From Pseudorasbora parva (taxonomy: Eukaryota; Chordata; Actinopteri; Cypriniformes; Gobionidae), in contig NC_090173.1 in NCBI RefSeq assembly GCF_024679245.1, positions 53,820,806 through 53,884,805 of the forward strand: 64,000 nucleotides of DNA, read 5' to 3'. A model generated the notes under the pieces. That model did no database searches, was not told the origin of the DNA, and saw nothing but the letters and a program-made list of their open reading frames with translations. Below, piece after piece: positions 1-12,594 of this stretch (the stretch's first letter is position 1; each line of letters begins with the position of its first letter). The position numbers and the translations under genes are program-made.

Positions 1-381
<381 letters not shown>

Positions 382-524
382 GAGCTCACGAGTCGTAATA
401 TACTCAGTAAAGTCATGTTGTTGGCCACTAATGTGTAAAATACCAAATGTTTGGCACACACTATATAATCTAAACACTTGGACTAACTATAAACTATCAT
501 GACTGACTCGAGCAGAATTCGAAA

Positions 525-760
525 TATCTGTTACTAGGAAACGGTATCAATTCGTCAACAATGGGGAGGTGTTGTTTTAGGGAATAGGTTTACAGTAAGG
601 CGGCAGATCTGGAAGAGCAGAGAGGGAGAGGGGGAGGGGAAGAGCTTTTTGCAGTACCAGGAATAGTATTACTGACAACCTACCCTTACTGGAAGAACCC
701 TGGGCGGAGCCAAACTAGAACATGAGGAGGAGGCCACTACAAATAACAGAGGAGTTCGCC
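525..760 (+). promoter_or_regulatory. socs3: Putative socs3 promoter
   Basis: This stretch lies just upstream of the inferred first exon. It has a GC box (GGGCGG, 702-707), a purine-rich tract at 612-642 and a weak TATA-like TACAAATA at 738-745. SOCS3 promoters in other vertebrates carry paired STAT sites of the form TTCNNNGAA. Here I see only near-matches: TTACTAGGAA at 531-540 and TACCAGGAA at 655-663. The transcription start is not determined. The call rests on position and on the downstream donor at 885. Confidence 0.45.
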
Positions 761-884
761 AAGGCACAGTGAAGAGAAACACACTTCTCTTGACAAAAAC
801 ACAAGCCGGAGGAGAGAGCGCGAGAGACTTATCACTTTTTTTGGATATTACAAAAAGTTCTCATCTACTAAAAGACACTCAAAG
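760..884 (+). other. socs3: socs3 non-coding exon 1 (5' UTR)
   Basis: The sequence ends in a strong splice donor, AAAG|GTAAGA, with the exon ending at 884. It contains no long ORF. SOCS3 genes typically have a short non-coding first exon followed by an intron and one coding exon, which fits this arrangement. The matching acceptor is CTCCATAG, ending at 1718, so the intron is about 834 bp. The 5' boundary is a guess placed downstream of the TATA-like element. Confidence 0.55.
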
Positions 885-951
885 GTAAGAGAGGCTTTCA
901 GAATAAACTCTTATGTAGCTACTTATCAGAGTGCTCTGACTTTATACTTAA

Positions 952-1128
952 AGTGACAGTTCACCCCAAAATTACAAATGTTGCCATTATTTACTCACTC
1001 TCATGTTGATCCAAACCTGTATGAGTTTCTTTCTTCTGTTGATATTTTGAAGAATGTTGTTATCAGGCATTTGATGGACCCCATTGACTTCCATATGACA
1101 ACATTTACATTTTTGGGTGAACTATCGC
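952..1128. mobile_element. Short foldback MITE in the socs3 intron
   Basis: The ends are inverted: ACAGTTCACCCCAAAATTAC on the left, and ATTTTTGGGTGAACTATC on the right. This terminal motif (TTCACCCAAAAATGA) is typical of abundant Angel-like cyprinid MITEs. It sits inside the socs3 5' UTR intron. A 61-residue ORF across it is not a gene. No clear target duplication was found. Confidence 0.6.
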
Positions 1129-1164
1129 AACCTAATAATTCTCACTCCTTAATAGCTACATAAA

Positions 1165-1480
1165 ATACTTAGGTTACACTTTATTTGAGTGTCATTGTAC
1201 AACGTTACATGCAGTTGCTATAGTAAGAACTATAAAGTATGCATTATTGCATACAATTTACCCTTAAAAAGCATCTAATCCTAATCCTATAGTAAGTACA
1301 TGTACTTACTTAATATTACTCAGTAATATTATAACAACTATATAGTATATATATAGTACAAATATATAGTACTTACTGTACTTACTGGAGGGTCAAGATT
1401 AGGAATAGGGGTTGGTTAATGGATATTTACATGTACATCATTTAGAGGTATTACTACAGTCACTACACGTAACGTCTAAC
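1165..1480. repeat. GGTTACACTTTATTT-type MITE fragment in the socs3 intron
   Basis: It starts with GGTTACACTTTATTTGAGTG, the terminal motif that recurs at 3712, 8177, 45337 and 61616. It continues with the ACTTACT/AGTAAGT-rich interior typical of that family. The right end is not resolved. It lies in the socs3 intron. Confidence 0.5.
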
Positions 1481-1750
1481 AAAGACACTAAAATAATGTT
1501 ATCAATATAGCCAATATAAGGAGTAAGAATTTTTTTTTTTTTGAATATTTTTTTTATATTTGAATAAATTGGGTATCTTTACTACTACCATATTCAATGA
1601 TGGAGCAGTTTTAGATGTCTTAGTTTGATAGCTGGCTTTAAACCGCTGCACTGTTGACACAATGCATCCTATTGAGCGCTTGTTTCCTGTGGTACTCATC
1701 CAAACTCTTTCTCCATAGGCTTCTGCTACCATCTTTGAGAGGATCACGCC

Positions 1751-2374
1751 ATGGTAACCCACAGCAAGTTTGACAACGCAATGAGCAGCAGCCTGTTTGA
1801 CGCAAGCATGCGGCTGCCGTCTCACCATTACAAAACCTTCAGCTCCAAGCTGCAATACCAGATGGTGCAACACGCCATCCGCATGCTCCAGGAGAGCGGC
1901 TTCTACTGGGGCTCCATCAGCGGCAAAGAGGCCAATCACCTGCTGAGCTCGGAGCCTAGCGGGACCTTTCTGGTCCGGGACAGTTCAGACAACCGGCACT
2001 TTTTCACCCTCAGCGTGAAGACCGAGTCGGGCACCAAGAACCTGCGGGTGCAGTGCGACAACAAGTCCTTTTTCCTGCAGACGGACTCCAAGAGCATGCA
2101 GTCCGTGCCGCGCTTTGACTGCGTGCTGAAGCTCGTCCATCACTACATGCCTAGGAACGTTCTCTCCATTGGGAACTCGAGGAGCGCCTACTACATCTAC
2201 ACAGGGGGCGAGAAGATCCCTCTGGAGCTGCTGAGGCCTCTTCCCTGCACAATGTCCTCCCTGCAGCATCTATGCAGGAAGACCGTCAATGGACATATAG
2301 ACGTGTCCGGCAAAAAAGAGCAGCTGCCACAACAGCTCAAAGACTTCCTACAAGAGTATGATGCTCCCATTTAA
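1751..2374 (+). CDS. socs3: Suppressor of cytokine signalling 3
   Basis: A 207-residue SOCS3, slightly shorter than the roughly 225-residue mammalian protein. SOCS3 is a cytoplasmic feedback inhibitor: it binds phosphotyrosines on gp130-type receptors and on JAKs, blocks JAK kinase activity and recruits an Elongin B/C-Cullin 5 ubiquitin ligase. Visible parts: kinase inhibitory region around 21-33 (KTFSSK at 28-33); extended SH2 helix about 34-46; SH2 about 47-150 with the FLVRDS phosphotyrosine pocket at 73-78 (Arg76); a short loop where mammals carry a PEST insert (about 135-145); SOCS box about 165-207 with BC-box SSLQHLCRKTVNG and Cul5-box QLPQQLKDFLQEYDAPI. The start ATG is in good context (GCC ATG G). 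The ORF is uninterrupted in one exon whose acceptor ends at 1718. Teleosts have two copies (a and b). I lean to socs3b but cannot settle it without alignment. Confidence 0.97.
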   Translation: MVTHSKFDNAMSSSLFDASMRLPSHHYKTFSSKLQYQMVQHAIRMLQESGFYWGSISGKEANHLLSSEPSGTFLVRDSSDNRHFFTLSVKTESGTKNLRVQCDNKSFFLQTDSKSMQSVPRFDCVLKLVHHYMPRNVLSIGNSRSAYYIYTGGEKIPLELLRPLPCTMSSLQHLCRKTVNGHIDVSGKKEQLPQQLKDFLQEYDAPI

Positions 2375-3060
2375 AATCAATGCTAGCTGTTAGAGATGCA
2401 CTGATCCGTGGAATGAGCGGAAGCTAATCTGCCTTGGAAGCTCAACGGGCCGAAGAAGTGTTGAACTGTTCATGTGACGGATCTCGAGGCCTCGTTCTTG
2501 CCGGTGAATGGACATTTGTACTGTTCCTTCGGCTGCACCAGTGCCAGTATCTGCCAATCACTGCCTCCGCACTGCCTACGAGCTCCGCCAAGCAGGGAGA
2601 CAGCAAAAGCCATTTAACCCGAAACCAGCCGCCGCCACCGCCTTCTTCTTCCGAGTAAATATTTGTGCCTTTCAAAGGAAAAAGGAAGAAGCGAGCGACA
2701 GCACAGCACTGTTGAGAAACGGCTCCTGGGTGGGAGCGCACCAGGACTGAACACGTATAAAAACGGACATTCTGCTTGTACTTGAAAGAGCGACACTTTG
2801 AAACAAAATGTCTATGTGTGTGTGTGTGTATGTGTGTAGAATTGTGTTTAGCAGTTTAAGAGACTGCTTCCTATTGAATGTATTAACATGCATGAGTGGT
2901 CTGTGTCTAAAAGATCACCCATGTTTCACCTTGTTTACATAAATGAAGATCGGTTATCTTTTGTAAAGACATCTCAACCATGTTTTGATGTTATGTATTT
3001 ATATTTATATGGGGAAAAAAAGATCATTTCAATAATTTATTAAAGAGCACTATTTTTCTA
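2375..3060 (+). other. socs3: socs3 3' UTR with AU-rich elements and poly(A) signal
   Basis: This is non-coding sequence after the SOCS3 stop. It holds a short TG repeat at 2815-2837, two ATTTA pentamers at 2997-3001 and 3003-3007, and an ATTAAA polyadenylation hexamer at 3039-3044. ATTTA motifs are expected in short-lived cytokine-feedback mRNAs. Short ORFs within it are not genes. Confidence 0.65.
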
Positions 3061-3711
3061 CAAATGAACTGCACGTCTTGGGTTTTTCATTTCTCAGGTC
3101 TTTTCCATCCTCAGACTGAAAATGTTTGAAACATTGCAGATGAATCAGAGATGATTCAGATTCCCGCAGCGCCTTCTCCTGGAAGGGTTAAAGTTGATTC
3201 AGAGATATTCACTTTAGCGAGCGGGAATGATCCTCCCCTCGCGCTCTCCGGCAAGGCTGTTCCAGTAAGACTTTGACTGATATGAGGAAGCTCAGGATTA
3301 CAGTCAATGTTTTACTCAGTATTTAAAGGAACAACCTTGGACAACAAAAGCGTCTGACTAGTTATAACATGTGAGGAGAGCTCAGTGGTTGTATTGCAAT
3401 TAAAAGGTAATTACAAATGATAACCTTTAATGGCTACGCTTTATTTTAAGGCGTCTTTGTTAGTGTTACTCAACTATACTGTGAGTAATATTGCTTCTAA
3501 AAAGCTGCTGTCTTAAAATGTTAAGTACAATCAACTTGAATGTTTAAGTTGTTTCAACTTAAATGCCATTAAACTGACTTGTATAACTTGAATATAAACT
3601 AAAAAAGTTGAAAATTGCTTATTTTGGTGAGTTAAAGCAATGTAAAAATATGTTTTCAACTTATTGATCATATATTTCTTCAAAGTTTACTTACTATAGG
3701 GTTAGGATAGG
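3061..3711. other. Intergenic, nothing recognised
   Basis: AT-rich non-coding sequence with no ORF of note. A TTTATTTTAAGG motif at about 3440 hints at an eroded GGTTACACTTTATTTTAAGG-type MITE. Confidence 0.5.
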
Positions 3712-4285
3712 GGTTACACTTTATTTTAAGGTCCCATTGCGCCATACTGAGTAATATTTAGTAACTACGTGTACTTACTGTACACTGTAAAAAATTATTT
3801 CGAAAAAAAGTGACCTGGTTGCCTTAAAATTTTGAGTTCATTGAAATTAAAATTTTGAGTTAATACAATGAACATTTTTTGAGATTCGACAACCTTTATT
3901 AAAATATTATTAAAAGATTTTGTAAGCATATTGGGTAATTGTGTGTGTTATTTCTGATGATGCAGTGAAACATGCCAAATAGTGCTATTTTCATGATTTA
4001 TCACATTTTTTATGTGGTTCAGACACAATAATATTTTGAGTTTCTATTTATTAAACAAATTTCCTTCATTGTAGCAACTCAAAATTTTAATTTCAATAAA
4101 CTCAAAATTTTAAGGCAACCAGGTTACTCACTTTTTTAAGTTAAACCAACAAAAAACAACCAAACTTTTTTACAGTGTAGGGTTAGGGTTTGGTTTAGGG
4201 TTAATTGAATGTACTTATACATAATTTGTAGTTAGTACTATAGTAACTTCATGTAACATATGTAACAATGACACTAATATAGAGT
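3712..4285. mobile_element. GGTTACACTTTATTTTAAGG MITE, interrupted
   Basis: The left terminus GGTTACACTTTATTTTAAGG begins at 3712. Family-like interior (ACTTACTGTA... GGGTTAGGGTTTGGTTTAGG) resumes after the insertion at 3783-4177. The right end is eroded near 4280. It is a non-coding host for the nested element. Confidence 0.5.
3783..4177. mobile_element. 395-bp palindromic MITE with TA target duplication (copy 1)
   Basis: It is flanked by TA on both sides (3781-3782 and 4178-4179). The termini CACTGTAAAAAA and TTTTTTACAGTG are inverted, and longer inner inverted blocks share GACCTGGTTGCCTTAAAATT / AAGGCAACCAGGTTAC. A second copy at 31133-31529 has nearly the same length and sequence. The TA duplication fits a Tc1/mariner-mobilised MITE. 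It has no coding capacity. Confidence 0.8.
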
Positions 4286-4907
4286 GTTGCGCTTTATTTT
4301 GACGATCCACTTTAGACATTTAACTGACTATAAGTAACTTTACAACTATGTCAACTTATTTTACTAACCCCTAACCTACTTACCTTATTTTCTTATCGTA
4401 TAAAGTAAGTAATCAGATTCTATCCATATTTTAAGCTCTAAAGGTTTCAAAACATTGAATATTCAAAAGCCTGAACAGACCTACTCGTATTGTTACTATA
4501 TTTAACACTGAAACGCTCTAAAAAATGCTGGGTTATCTAAACCCAGGTTTGGACCCAATTCAACTCAACGGTTGGGTTTGTTCAAATTTGACACAAACCT
4601 AGGTTCAAACAACCCATCATTTTTTTAGAAAGTATATCAAATAACAAATGGAATTAAGTAGTGACTAAAACTTATATAAATCTATTTCTTTAGTCTAGCT
4701 TACAGATTTTTCTCCACAAACGTGATGTTCTGCGTCGTTTTTAAAGTTGATTTGCGTTCTACACACGTCAATTTACTCTAAAGTCAACAAATTATTATAT
4801 CCTAAATGCCTTTATTCACGTTTATGCTTGTCTAGAAACTCATTCCAAGCATTGAAGCAGAACAAAGCTTCATTAATCATTAATTCAGTCAAGCGTACAC
4901 ACCTTTG

Positions 4908-6147
<1,240 letters not shown>

Positions 6148-6641
6148 TCTAAAAATCTAATCTGCCGCGAGTGTCGTCTAGCAAATCTCAATTCACGTCT
6201 GAGCTGTAAACGCCAAACTCTGGTCTAGCCAATCACATCGTGTATAGAGTCGGTGGGCGGGGCTTAACATAATGGCGGCCGAGTTGCGCTTGCGTGCTTC
6301 TATTAAACACAGAAACTGGCGAATGGCGGTCTTTCGAATCAGCTTTGGCCGCGACTCTGGAAGACTTGGAGTTAAGCTTTTCTCTGAGAAAAGAACAAAG
6401 AGCGGCACTGAAGTCATTCTGAAGAAGGGAAGATGTGTTCGGAGTTTACCTGACCGGATACGGAGAATGTTTAATCAGTCAGCGAGCTCTGCTTCACCTT
6501 CGGTGCTCTGGTTGGTGTAGCGCTATCCTATCGCGTGCAGAGGGAGTTTGAAAGACAAGCGTTTATCCGCCCCTCAGATTGAGCTGTCAATGGTGAGCTT
6601 CCAGACCAAACATCTTGATGTGGGTCTGGCTTGTCAGGCTA
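6148..6641 (-). mobile_element. TAGCCTGACAAGCC MITE, truncated inverted copy
   Basis: This is the reverse complement of the complete element at 7359-7877, matching over about 490 bp with moderate divergence. The end GGCTTGTCAGGCTA at 6641 is intact. The opposite end has lost its TAGCCT terminus and part of the subterminal block. It contains an open 82-codon frame (6272-6520) also open in the sister copy, but the differences between the copies are mostly amino-acid changing, so it is not treated as a gene. Confidence 0.75.
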
Positions 6642-7349
6642 ATCTTCAACATCTTCTAAGTCAATATTTTAATCGCTGACAGCTTCTTCACCACATACAC
6701 CATCAAGTTACATACCATGGGTCGTAAGCGACACTACAATTTTTACAAAAAATGATTGTGGAAAACAGCTTTCTTTTATAATTGTAATATTTATTTCTTG
6801 TTATATTGTTTATAATGTAATAATGTATTGATCGAAAAATTATAAGAAGGTTTAAGTCTAACTTTAAAAAAAGGAGGAGGGTAGTGAATGACGTCCCGGG
6901 TCACTAAAGACCCAATGCATGTGTTAAAGGGTTAAAAAGTAACTAATTTTGTTACTTTTTATAGAATGTAATAAATTACATTACTTCTGTGTCCCTTTTT
7001 CTCACCCGGGCTTAGCTTGTTTGTTTGTTCTATTTTTTTTGGCTTGTTGTTTGTTCTAAAGGTGAAATGAAAGTGAAATGAATATGCCTCAAAGTGAAAG
7101 GAATATGCCTCAGGCTAAAGGAAACGCAAAGACAGTTAATACTTGGAAAAGTAAAGTAACTTGTGTTACTTATTTGAAAAAGTAACTCAGATATTTTGTT
7201 TCTACATTTTTAAGTAATGTGTTACTTATTGCTTGAAAAACTTAATCTGAATACATAACTTGTGTTCAATATGTCAATATTGTCTATATGTCAATATGTG
7301 CCATCACCATTGCACCTTCATTGATAATAAAATAAAATAAAGAAATACC
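6642..7349. other. Intergenic with a GTTACTTTTT-rich repeat remnant
   Basis: Between the two inverted MITE copies lies AT-rich DNA. The part from about 6935 to 7260 repeatedly carries AAGTAACTT / GTTACTTTTT motifs resembling a fish hAT-derived repeat. Boundaries are unclear. Confidence 0.4.
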
Positions 7350-7358
7350 ATGAAAGAC

Positions 7359-7877
7359 TAGCCTGACAAGCCAGAGCCACATCAAGATGTTTGGTCTGGA
7401 AACTCACCATTGACAGCTCAGTCCGAGGGGCGGGATAAACGGTTGTCTTTCAAACTCCCTCTGCACGCGATAAGATAGCGCTACGCAGAGCAGAGCAACG
7501 AAGGTGAAGCAGAGCTCGCTGACTGATTAAACATTCGCCGTATCCGGCCGGCTAAACTCAGAACACATCTTCCCTTCTTAAGAATGACTTCAGTGCCGTT
7601 CTTTGTTCTTTTCTCAGAGAAAAGCTTAACTCCAAGTCTTCCAGAGTCGCGGTCAAAGCTGATTCGAAAGACCGCCGTTCGCCAGTTTCTGTGTTTACTA
7701 GAGTCACGCAAACACAACTCGGCCGTCGTCATTATGGCCCCGCCCACCGACTCTATACACGATGTGATTGGCCCGACCAGAGTTTGGTTTTTACAAGACG
7801 TGTATTGAGAGTTGCTAGACGAGACTCACGGCAGATTGGATTTGCTGCCGCTAGGGTGCGTCTAGATTTCTAGGCTA
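7359..7877 (+). mobile_element. Complete 519-bp MITE with exact 9-bp target duplication
   Basis: ATGAAAGAC is repeated exactly at 7350-7358 and 7878-7886, immediately flanking termini TAGCCTGACAAGCC and TTTCTAGGCTA (inverted repeat TAGCCT). A 9-bp duplication is the usual length for Mutator-type elements, but the very short inverted repeat leaves the superfamily open. An 88-codon ORF on the minus strand (7481-7747) is shared with the inverted copy at 6148-6641. Confidence 0.8.
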
Positions 7878-8176
7878 ATGAAAGACAAAAATGCTGGGAT
7901 AAAAACTAAAACTACAAAATTCTGCTGTATTTTTACTGATCAGGTCAAGTCATAGACATTATAATTTACCTCCCAGTGACCTTTGTTGTTAGATCTGAAA
8001 CTGAAATGTTTATATTATTTGAAGATAGTCTTGCTAGAACATGCACAAATGATGTTAGGTTATTATGGGTGGTTTCCAGGGAACTGCTATGCGGTTTCAA
8101 TGGAAAGTAGCTAAAACCTGCTCAGGAAGTCTTTAACATTCCATGGTTCAAGCGACACATTTCTGGCACAGATTTG

Positions 8177-8435
8177 GGTAACGCTTTATTTTGATGTCCC
8201 TTTTAAACATTCTGTTGACTATAAGTCCTTTTGTAACTACAAGTCAACGAACTCTCATTACTACTAGTTAGCTGTCTGCTTAATATCTGCTAACACTTGT
8301 CCTCAACAGACATTGCATTGATTATAACTTTGCAACTACAGGCGTAACTATACTCTACTAACACTCTAATGAGAGTTACTAGACAGGTGTATTGTTATAG
8401 AATGTGTTAAAGGGACCATCACAATAAAGTGAAAC
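8177..8435. mobile_element. GGTAACGCTTTATTTTGATG MITE
   Basis: The left end GGTAACGCTTTATTTTGATG and the right end CATCACAATAAAGTGAAACC are imperfect inverted repeats. The interior has GACTATAAGT / ACTCTAATGAGAGTTACTAG blocks shared with the copies at 33148-33401 and 45337-45679. The flanking octamers match only partly, so insertion boundaries are approximate. Confidence 0.65.
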
Positions 8436-9025
8436 CCCGATGGGATATGATCCATGTAAGCAGGAAAAAAGCAAGTGGGTTCTTATATTCTCGGTTTGGT
8501 TTCAGGCCTCATTCATTTGAGGAAATATACCTGAAATGAATCAGAAGTGCATTTGTGTTTGCCATGTGAGCAGACAGATCGGATATTCCCCTGTCACGCC
8601 AGTCATATGTCATTGAAAAGGCGACTGCGCTAGTATGTCCACCTTGGGTTGTTTCGCCAAGTTTATATTGTAAATGCAGATATGGGTCACTATTAAAAGA
8701 TAATGCTGGTCGTAAAAAAAATCAGATAGAGTCAACAAATCAGATTTGGGCATCAATACCTGAAGTGTAAATGTAGAGTAAAAGTCACGAGAGGATGTAA
8801 TGCGCCAACTTTCAGCTGAATGTCTAATAAAGCGGGTCTCAATTACATACTTTCTGTCAGACAACGGAACAAGTGTGATATAGTGACTGACTAAATGTTA
8901 ACCAGCAGTCAAAAAATGTTGCTAATTTTATCACTAGTCGCATTTTTTTAACGAGGTGTGAGAAGCCACTTGTAACAAAGTCGCTAAATTGGCAACACTG
9001 TTATTCAGGGAAAAATCTCACCCTC
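8436..9025. other. Intergenic, nothing firm
   Basis: An 84-codon minus-strand ORF (8610-8864) shows no known domain. The end of the stretch (8880-9000) reads like an eroded cyprinid repeat. I cannot assign anything. Confidence 0.4.
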
Positions 9026-9372
9026 AGGTCTCTATGATATTCTCATCTATACATGGATCAGTTCAATCTCAGTTCCCTCTTTCAATGGAAGTCTATAAAC
9101 TCTCAGGAGCAAATGAGTTCAGAACAGGTGTTTAACTCTTAGTGTTAGGAGTGTGTTCAAATCTTTAACTCTACTACCAACAGTTTCTATGATATTCTCA
9201 TCTCTATGGATGGATCAGTTCCCCCTTTTCAATGGAAGTCTATGATATATATAATTTTGTCCATTTTATTGTCTCTCAGGAGCAAATGAGTTCAGAACAG
9301 AAGTTTTACACTGAGCGTAAGGGGTGAATTCAAATCTTTAACTCAATAGCAGGCACTGCCAACAGTTTTTAT
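9026..9372 (+). repeat. Tandem duplication of a ~160-185-bp segment
   Basis: Two adjacent blocks, 9026-9184 and 9185-9372, share in order TATGATATTCTCATCT, TGGATCAGTT, TTTCAATGGAAGTCTAT, CTCAGGAGCAAATGAGTTCA, TTCAAATCTTTAACTC and GCCAACAG-like ends. The second copy has a small AT-rich insertion near 9245-9270. Confidence 0.75.
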
Positions 9373-10734
9373 TTGCTGTGATAATGAAAAACCCCAACAA
9401 AAGATCCTTTTATGAGGTCTGATTAGGTCAAACTTTTCCAGTTCTGAGCCAGCTGCCAGAGTTTTCCAGTGTACTCCATAATCAAATGTGAAATTCTCTA
9501 GTAGCCGGGCGAGTGATCATGTGATTCCACAGAACTCCTTTCTTTGTAGTTGCATAACACAGCGAGCTGCCGTTTAGGCTTCACGACTTGAAAAGACTCT
9601 TTACGCACGGCGTATGTCTTCCGTCTTAACGTGTGCTGCCCTGACAGGGCTGTTTTCTTCAAGAATAAGGAAGTTTTAGATTTAAAGAGAAACCATTTAA
9701 GGAAGTATATAATCACAAAACCAAATGCAAGTAAGACTAAAATATCAGATATGAATTTTAAGTGGAAGTGTGACGCTACAATGATTCATCGACAACACTG
9801 TGGTCAAATATTAAGGAATTTACCAAAAAACCACCAGTAGTGCTTTATTTTAAGGTGACGTAACTACACATTCCCACATGTACTTTATAATAAGTACACA
9901 GTTCATTTATAGTACTTATTTGAGTAAGTGAAATAAAGTGTAGGCCATTTTCATGTTTTTGTTATCAACTTCCAACCCCAACTTTACAACAGATGTCATA
10001 ACTTCCCAAAACACTTATCTCAGTTGTCTATGAAAATAAAGTGGTGCCTTTATGGACACTTAAGATAAGCGAAGCTTACGACATGAAACGCTGTAGTAAA
10101 ATGAAAAGACGCCAATGACAATTGGAGGGACGTCCCCTTACAAGCACCTCGTTGTCATTTTTTTTCTCATTTGCAGCTGTGTGGCTGCGCTTTTCCCGTA
10201 TGACGAAATGGAAATGATGTAATCTCTGTGCAGGGAAGAGGCTGCGAGAGGCAACATTTCGAAGGCCATGAGCTCTGTGTGTAAACACACGGCCCCAAAG
10301 TGTACGGTTTAAAACACACTGCTCCAAACAGACCAACCATTCTCACAAGTGCTGGTTTCTGTGATGCAGATGGATGAGTAGCCTGAGTCAGGCAGGGCAC
10401 GTCTCGATCCCACTCATATAAGTGCAGAATGTAAACACACCTACATATACATAGTCATGCTCATTGTGCTTATATGTGTGAACTATGACTATATTTTAAT
10501 CATGTGAGCACATGTTGCAGAATTATATAACACCCTAAACTCTCAGTGATGCAATTTTGAGACTGTGTTTAAAGGGCAAAGTACAATTTAATGTTTTGAT
10601 TCAAATAAAGTTACAGATTGATAGAAATATAGATGCAAGTACTGATATTCATTCATGTGTATAACTACAGTTGCAGATGCTCGAGTGTTTTCGGACCGGC
10701 TTTGACTGTTCCAATATGGCAGATGGCTTATGTA
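9373..10734. other. Intergenic with one MITE remnant
   Basis: At 9840-9940 there are degenerate TGCTTTATTTTAAGG ... GAAATAAAGTGTAGG ends of the TTTATTTTAAGG MITE group. ORFs of up to 86 codons (for example 10076-10336 minus) have no recognisable product. Confidence 0.45.
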
Positions 10735-11255
10735 TCGTGACTATAGACTGGAAAACAATATGGGCGTAGTGTCCGTGACGTCACCCATAGGATTATGAAG
10801 AGCCGTTTTGAAGCGTAAAGTAGAGACGAGCTGGCCGTTGATAGCCCGGATAACAGAAAAAGGGGAAAGAGGCGGGACGTGGCCGGAGCTGAGGTGACAC
10901 GATGACTATAGACAGCGGATAAATGGCTATCCACCTGTCAATAAAAGTGGCCACGCCCTTAATTATGCAGAACTTTAAGGCGTTATATAATGTAAACGAA
11001 TGCGTTATTAAAAAAAATCCTCCCCCTCACAGTTGTCATGAAGGACAAAATTAGCCGTACAGACCAAAACCACAATTTGTACCAGGCTGTTAACATGTTT
11101 ATTTCTGCTGTAAAGTTAGGCATTTTAACATGGGGCTCAATGAGCTTCTGCTCCCTTCTGGAGCCTGTCCCTAGTGGCCAGTCGATGAATTGCAGTTTAA
11201 GTTACTTCCGTATTGGCTTCAACAGAAACTGGGGGAGGTTGTTGCTTGATAGCGA
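10735..11255 (+). repeat. Widespread teleost repeat (GTGACGTCACCCATAGG type)
   Basis: I recognise the order GTGACGTCACCCATAGGATT ... AACATGTTTATTTCTGCTGT ... GCCAGTCGATGAATTGCAGT ... TTGTTGCTTG as a dispersed teleost repeat. It is non-coding, and exact termini were not found. The palindrome TGACGTCA within it resembles a CRE site but belongs to the repeat. Confidence 0.6.
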
Positions 11256-12594
11256 CCCATAAAATAAGCTGGTAATGTGTGTGGGTAATTGACAAATAAG
11301 CAGTAGAGATGCTTTGTTTGTGTGTAAAAAACACTTTTGAAGAAAAAAAAATGCATATTGTGATGTAGTCTGAAGTATGATGTTTGAGGAAAATATATGG
11401 GGTCACTAACTTTCACTGTGTTTTATTTTTTTAATTTTTTTTTCTGAAATGTGTCCTATGGTACGACACAGAAAGAATTAAGAATATAGTGGTGTCGCAA
11501 CGAAGGACAAAATGAATGAACACTTTTATAGTGGTTCCAAAAAGTTTAATATTTGAACAATTCTGACACAAAATCTTACCATGTGCACATTTTACAGTAA
11601 CATGACCTTGAATAGGGTCCTTCAACTAATCTAACTTGTCTGAGGAATTGTTTTTCAGTGACAAAATGTATCAAGGTCCTACGCTTATACATTATACATT
11701 GATGAAAAATATATATTTCATCAAAATATATTGATTAAAAAATTATTGTCATTTACATACTTGTAAAATTATACCTGATGTATTTAGTAACATTTGTATG
11801 CTTTGCTTTTGAATTTATAAATGGTTTCATTTATTGAACCATGCTTGAGACAGACACACTAAAGGACAATTTGGAGATTTGGCAAAAAAACTAAAGACAA
11901 GTCTAAAGACAAAGCAGTTTTTATATCAACAGATCCATGTAAGACAAATAAATATTTTAACATTTATTGCATTTTAAATGTGACTAATTATGTTCTTTTT
12001 AATCTCCTAAAAAAGTGTGAAAATGCCATGTCAACAAACCACATGTATCAAACCACCGTTTTGGACAGCGCTCCTTCGCATTCGTCAAGCGGGAGGTCGT
12101 GAACTCAATCTCGTATGTGCTTCTCAGAGCTGGACCACGGTGAGCATTTGTAGATAACAAGTACATAATTCTATACTTTTTTCTGAAAGTGACTTATCTT
12201 TTTGCTACAAAACACTTATTTGTATGCTGGGGTTGTGTGGAGCCATTTGAAGCTACCCAAATATGGATTTTGGACTGTTAACAACAGCAACATTTACTCG
12301 CAATCCATCCGGGAATGGTTTGCTTAATTTCACTTTGGCTGAAGATAGAAATTCCTATACATATTCGAGGGCCTTTGGGTGAATAAATATTAGAAATATG
12401 TTCATTTTGGGGTGAACTATTCTTATACAATGCTAAAAAAAAAGTCACAGTTTGGATTTAAAGAGTCAATGATTGGGTCATCATTGCAGAGATTATTTCT
12501 AGCATATTATATTTTTGCAAACAGTTCTTCTAACCATAACTGATGGAGCGTGTAGCGTTTAATTTCTTAAACAACCAATGGAGTTTAGACAAAT
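11256..12594. other. Intergenic, nothing recognised
   Basis: AT-rich sequence. A GGGGTGAACTATTC motif near 12410 looks like one end of a foldback MITE, but no partner end is visible. No gene is supported. Confidence 0.45.

Noticed and set aside
1985..2269. 94-codon ORF antisense to socs3
   Set aside because: Shadow frame of the GC-rich SOCS3 coding exon.
6272..7747. 82- and 88-codon ORFs shared by the two inverted MITE copies (possible conserved small protein)
   Set aside because: The frames are open in both copies, but by eye most base differences change the amino acid and very few are silent, so there is no sign of protein-level selection. They are interior to a MITE.
10735..10800. CRE site TGACGTCA as a gene promoter
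   Set aside because: It is part of a dispersed teleost repeat and no gene follows.
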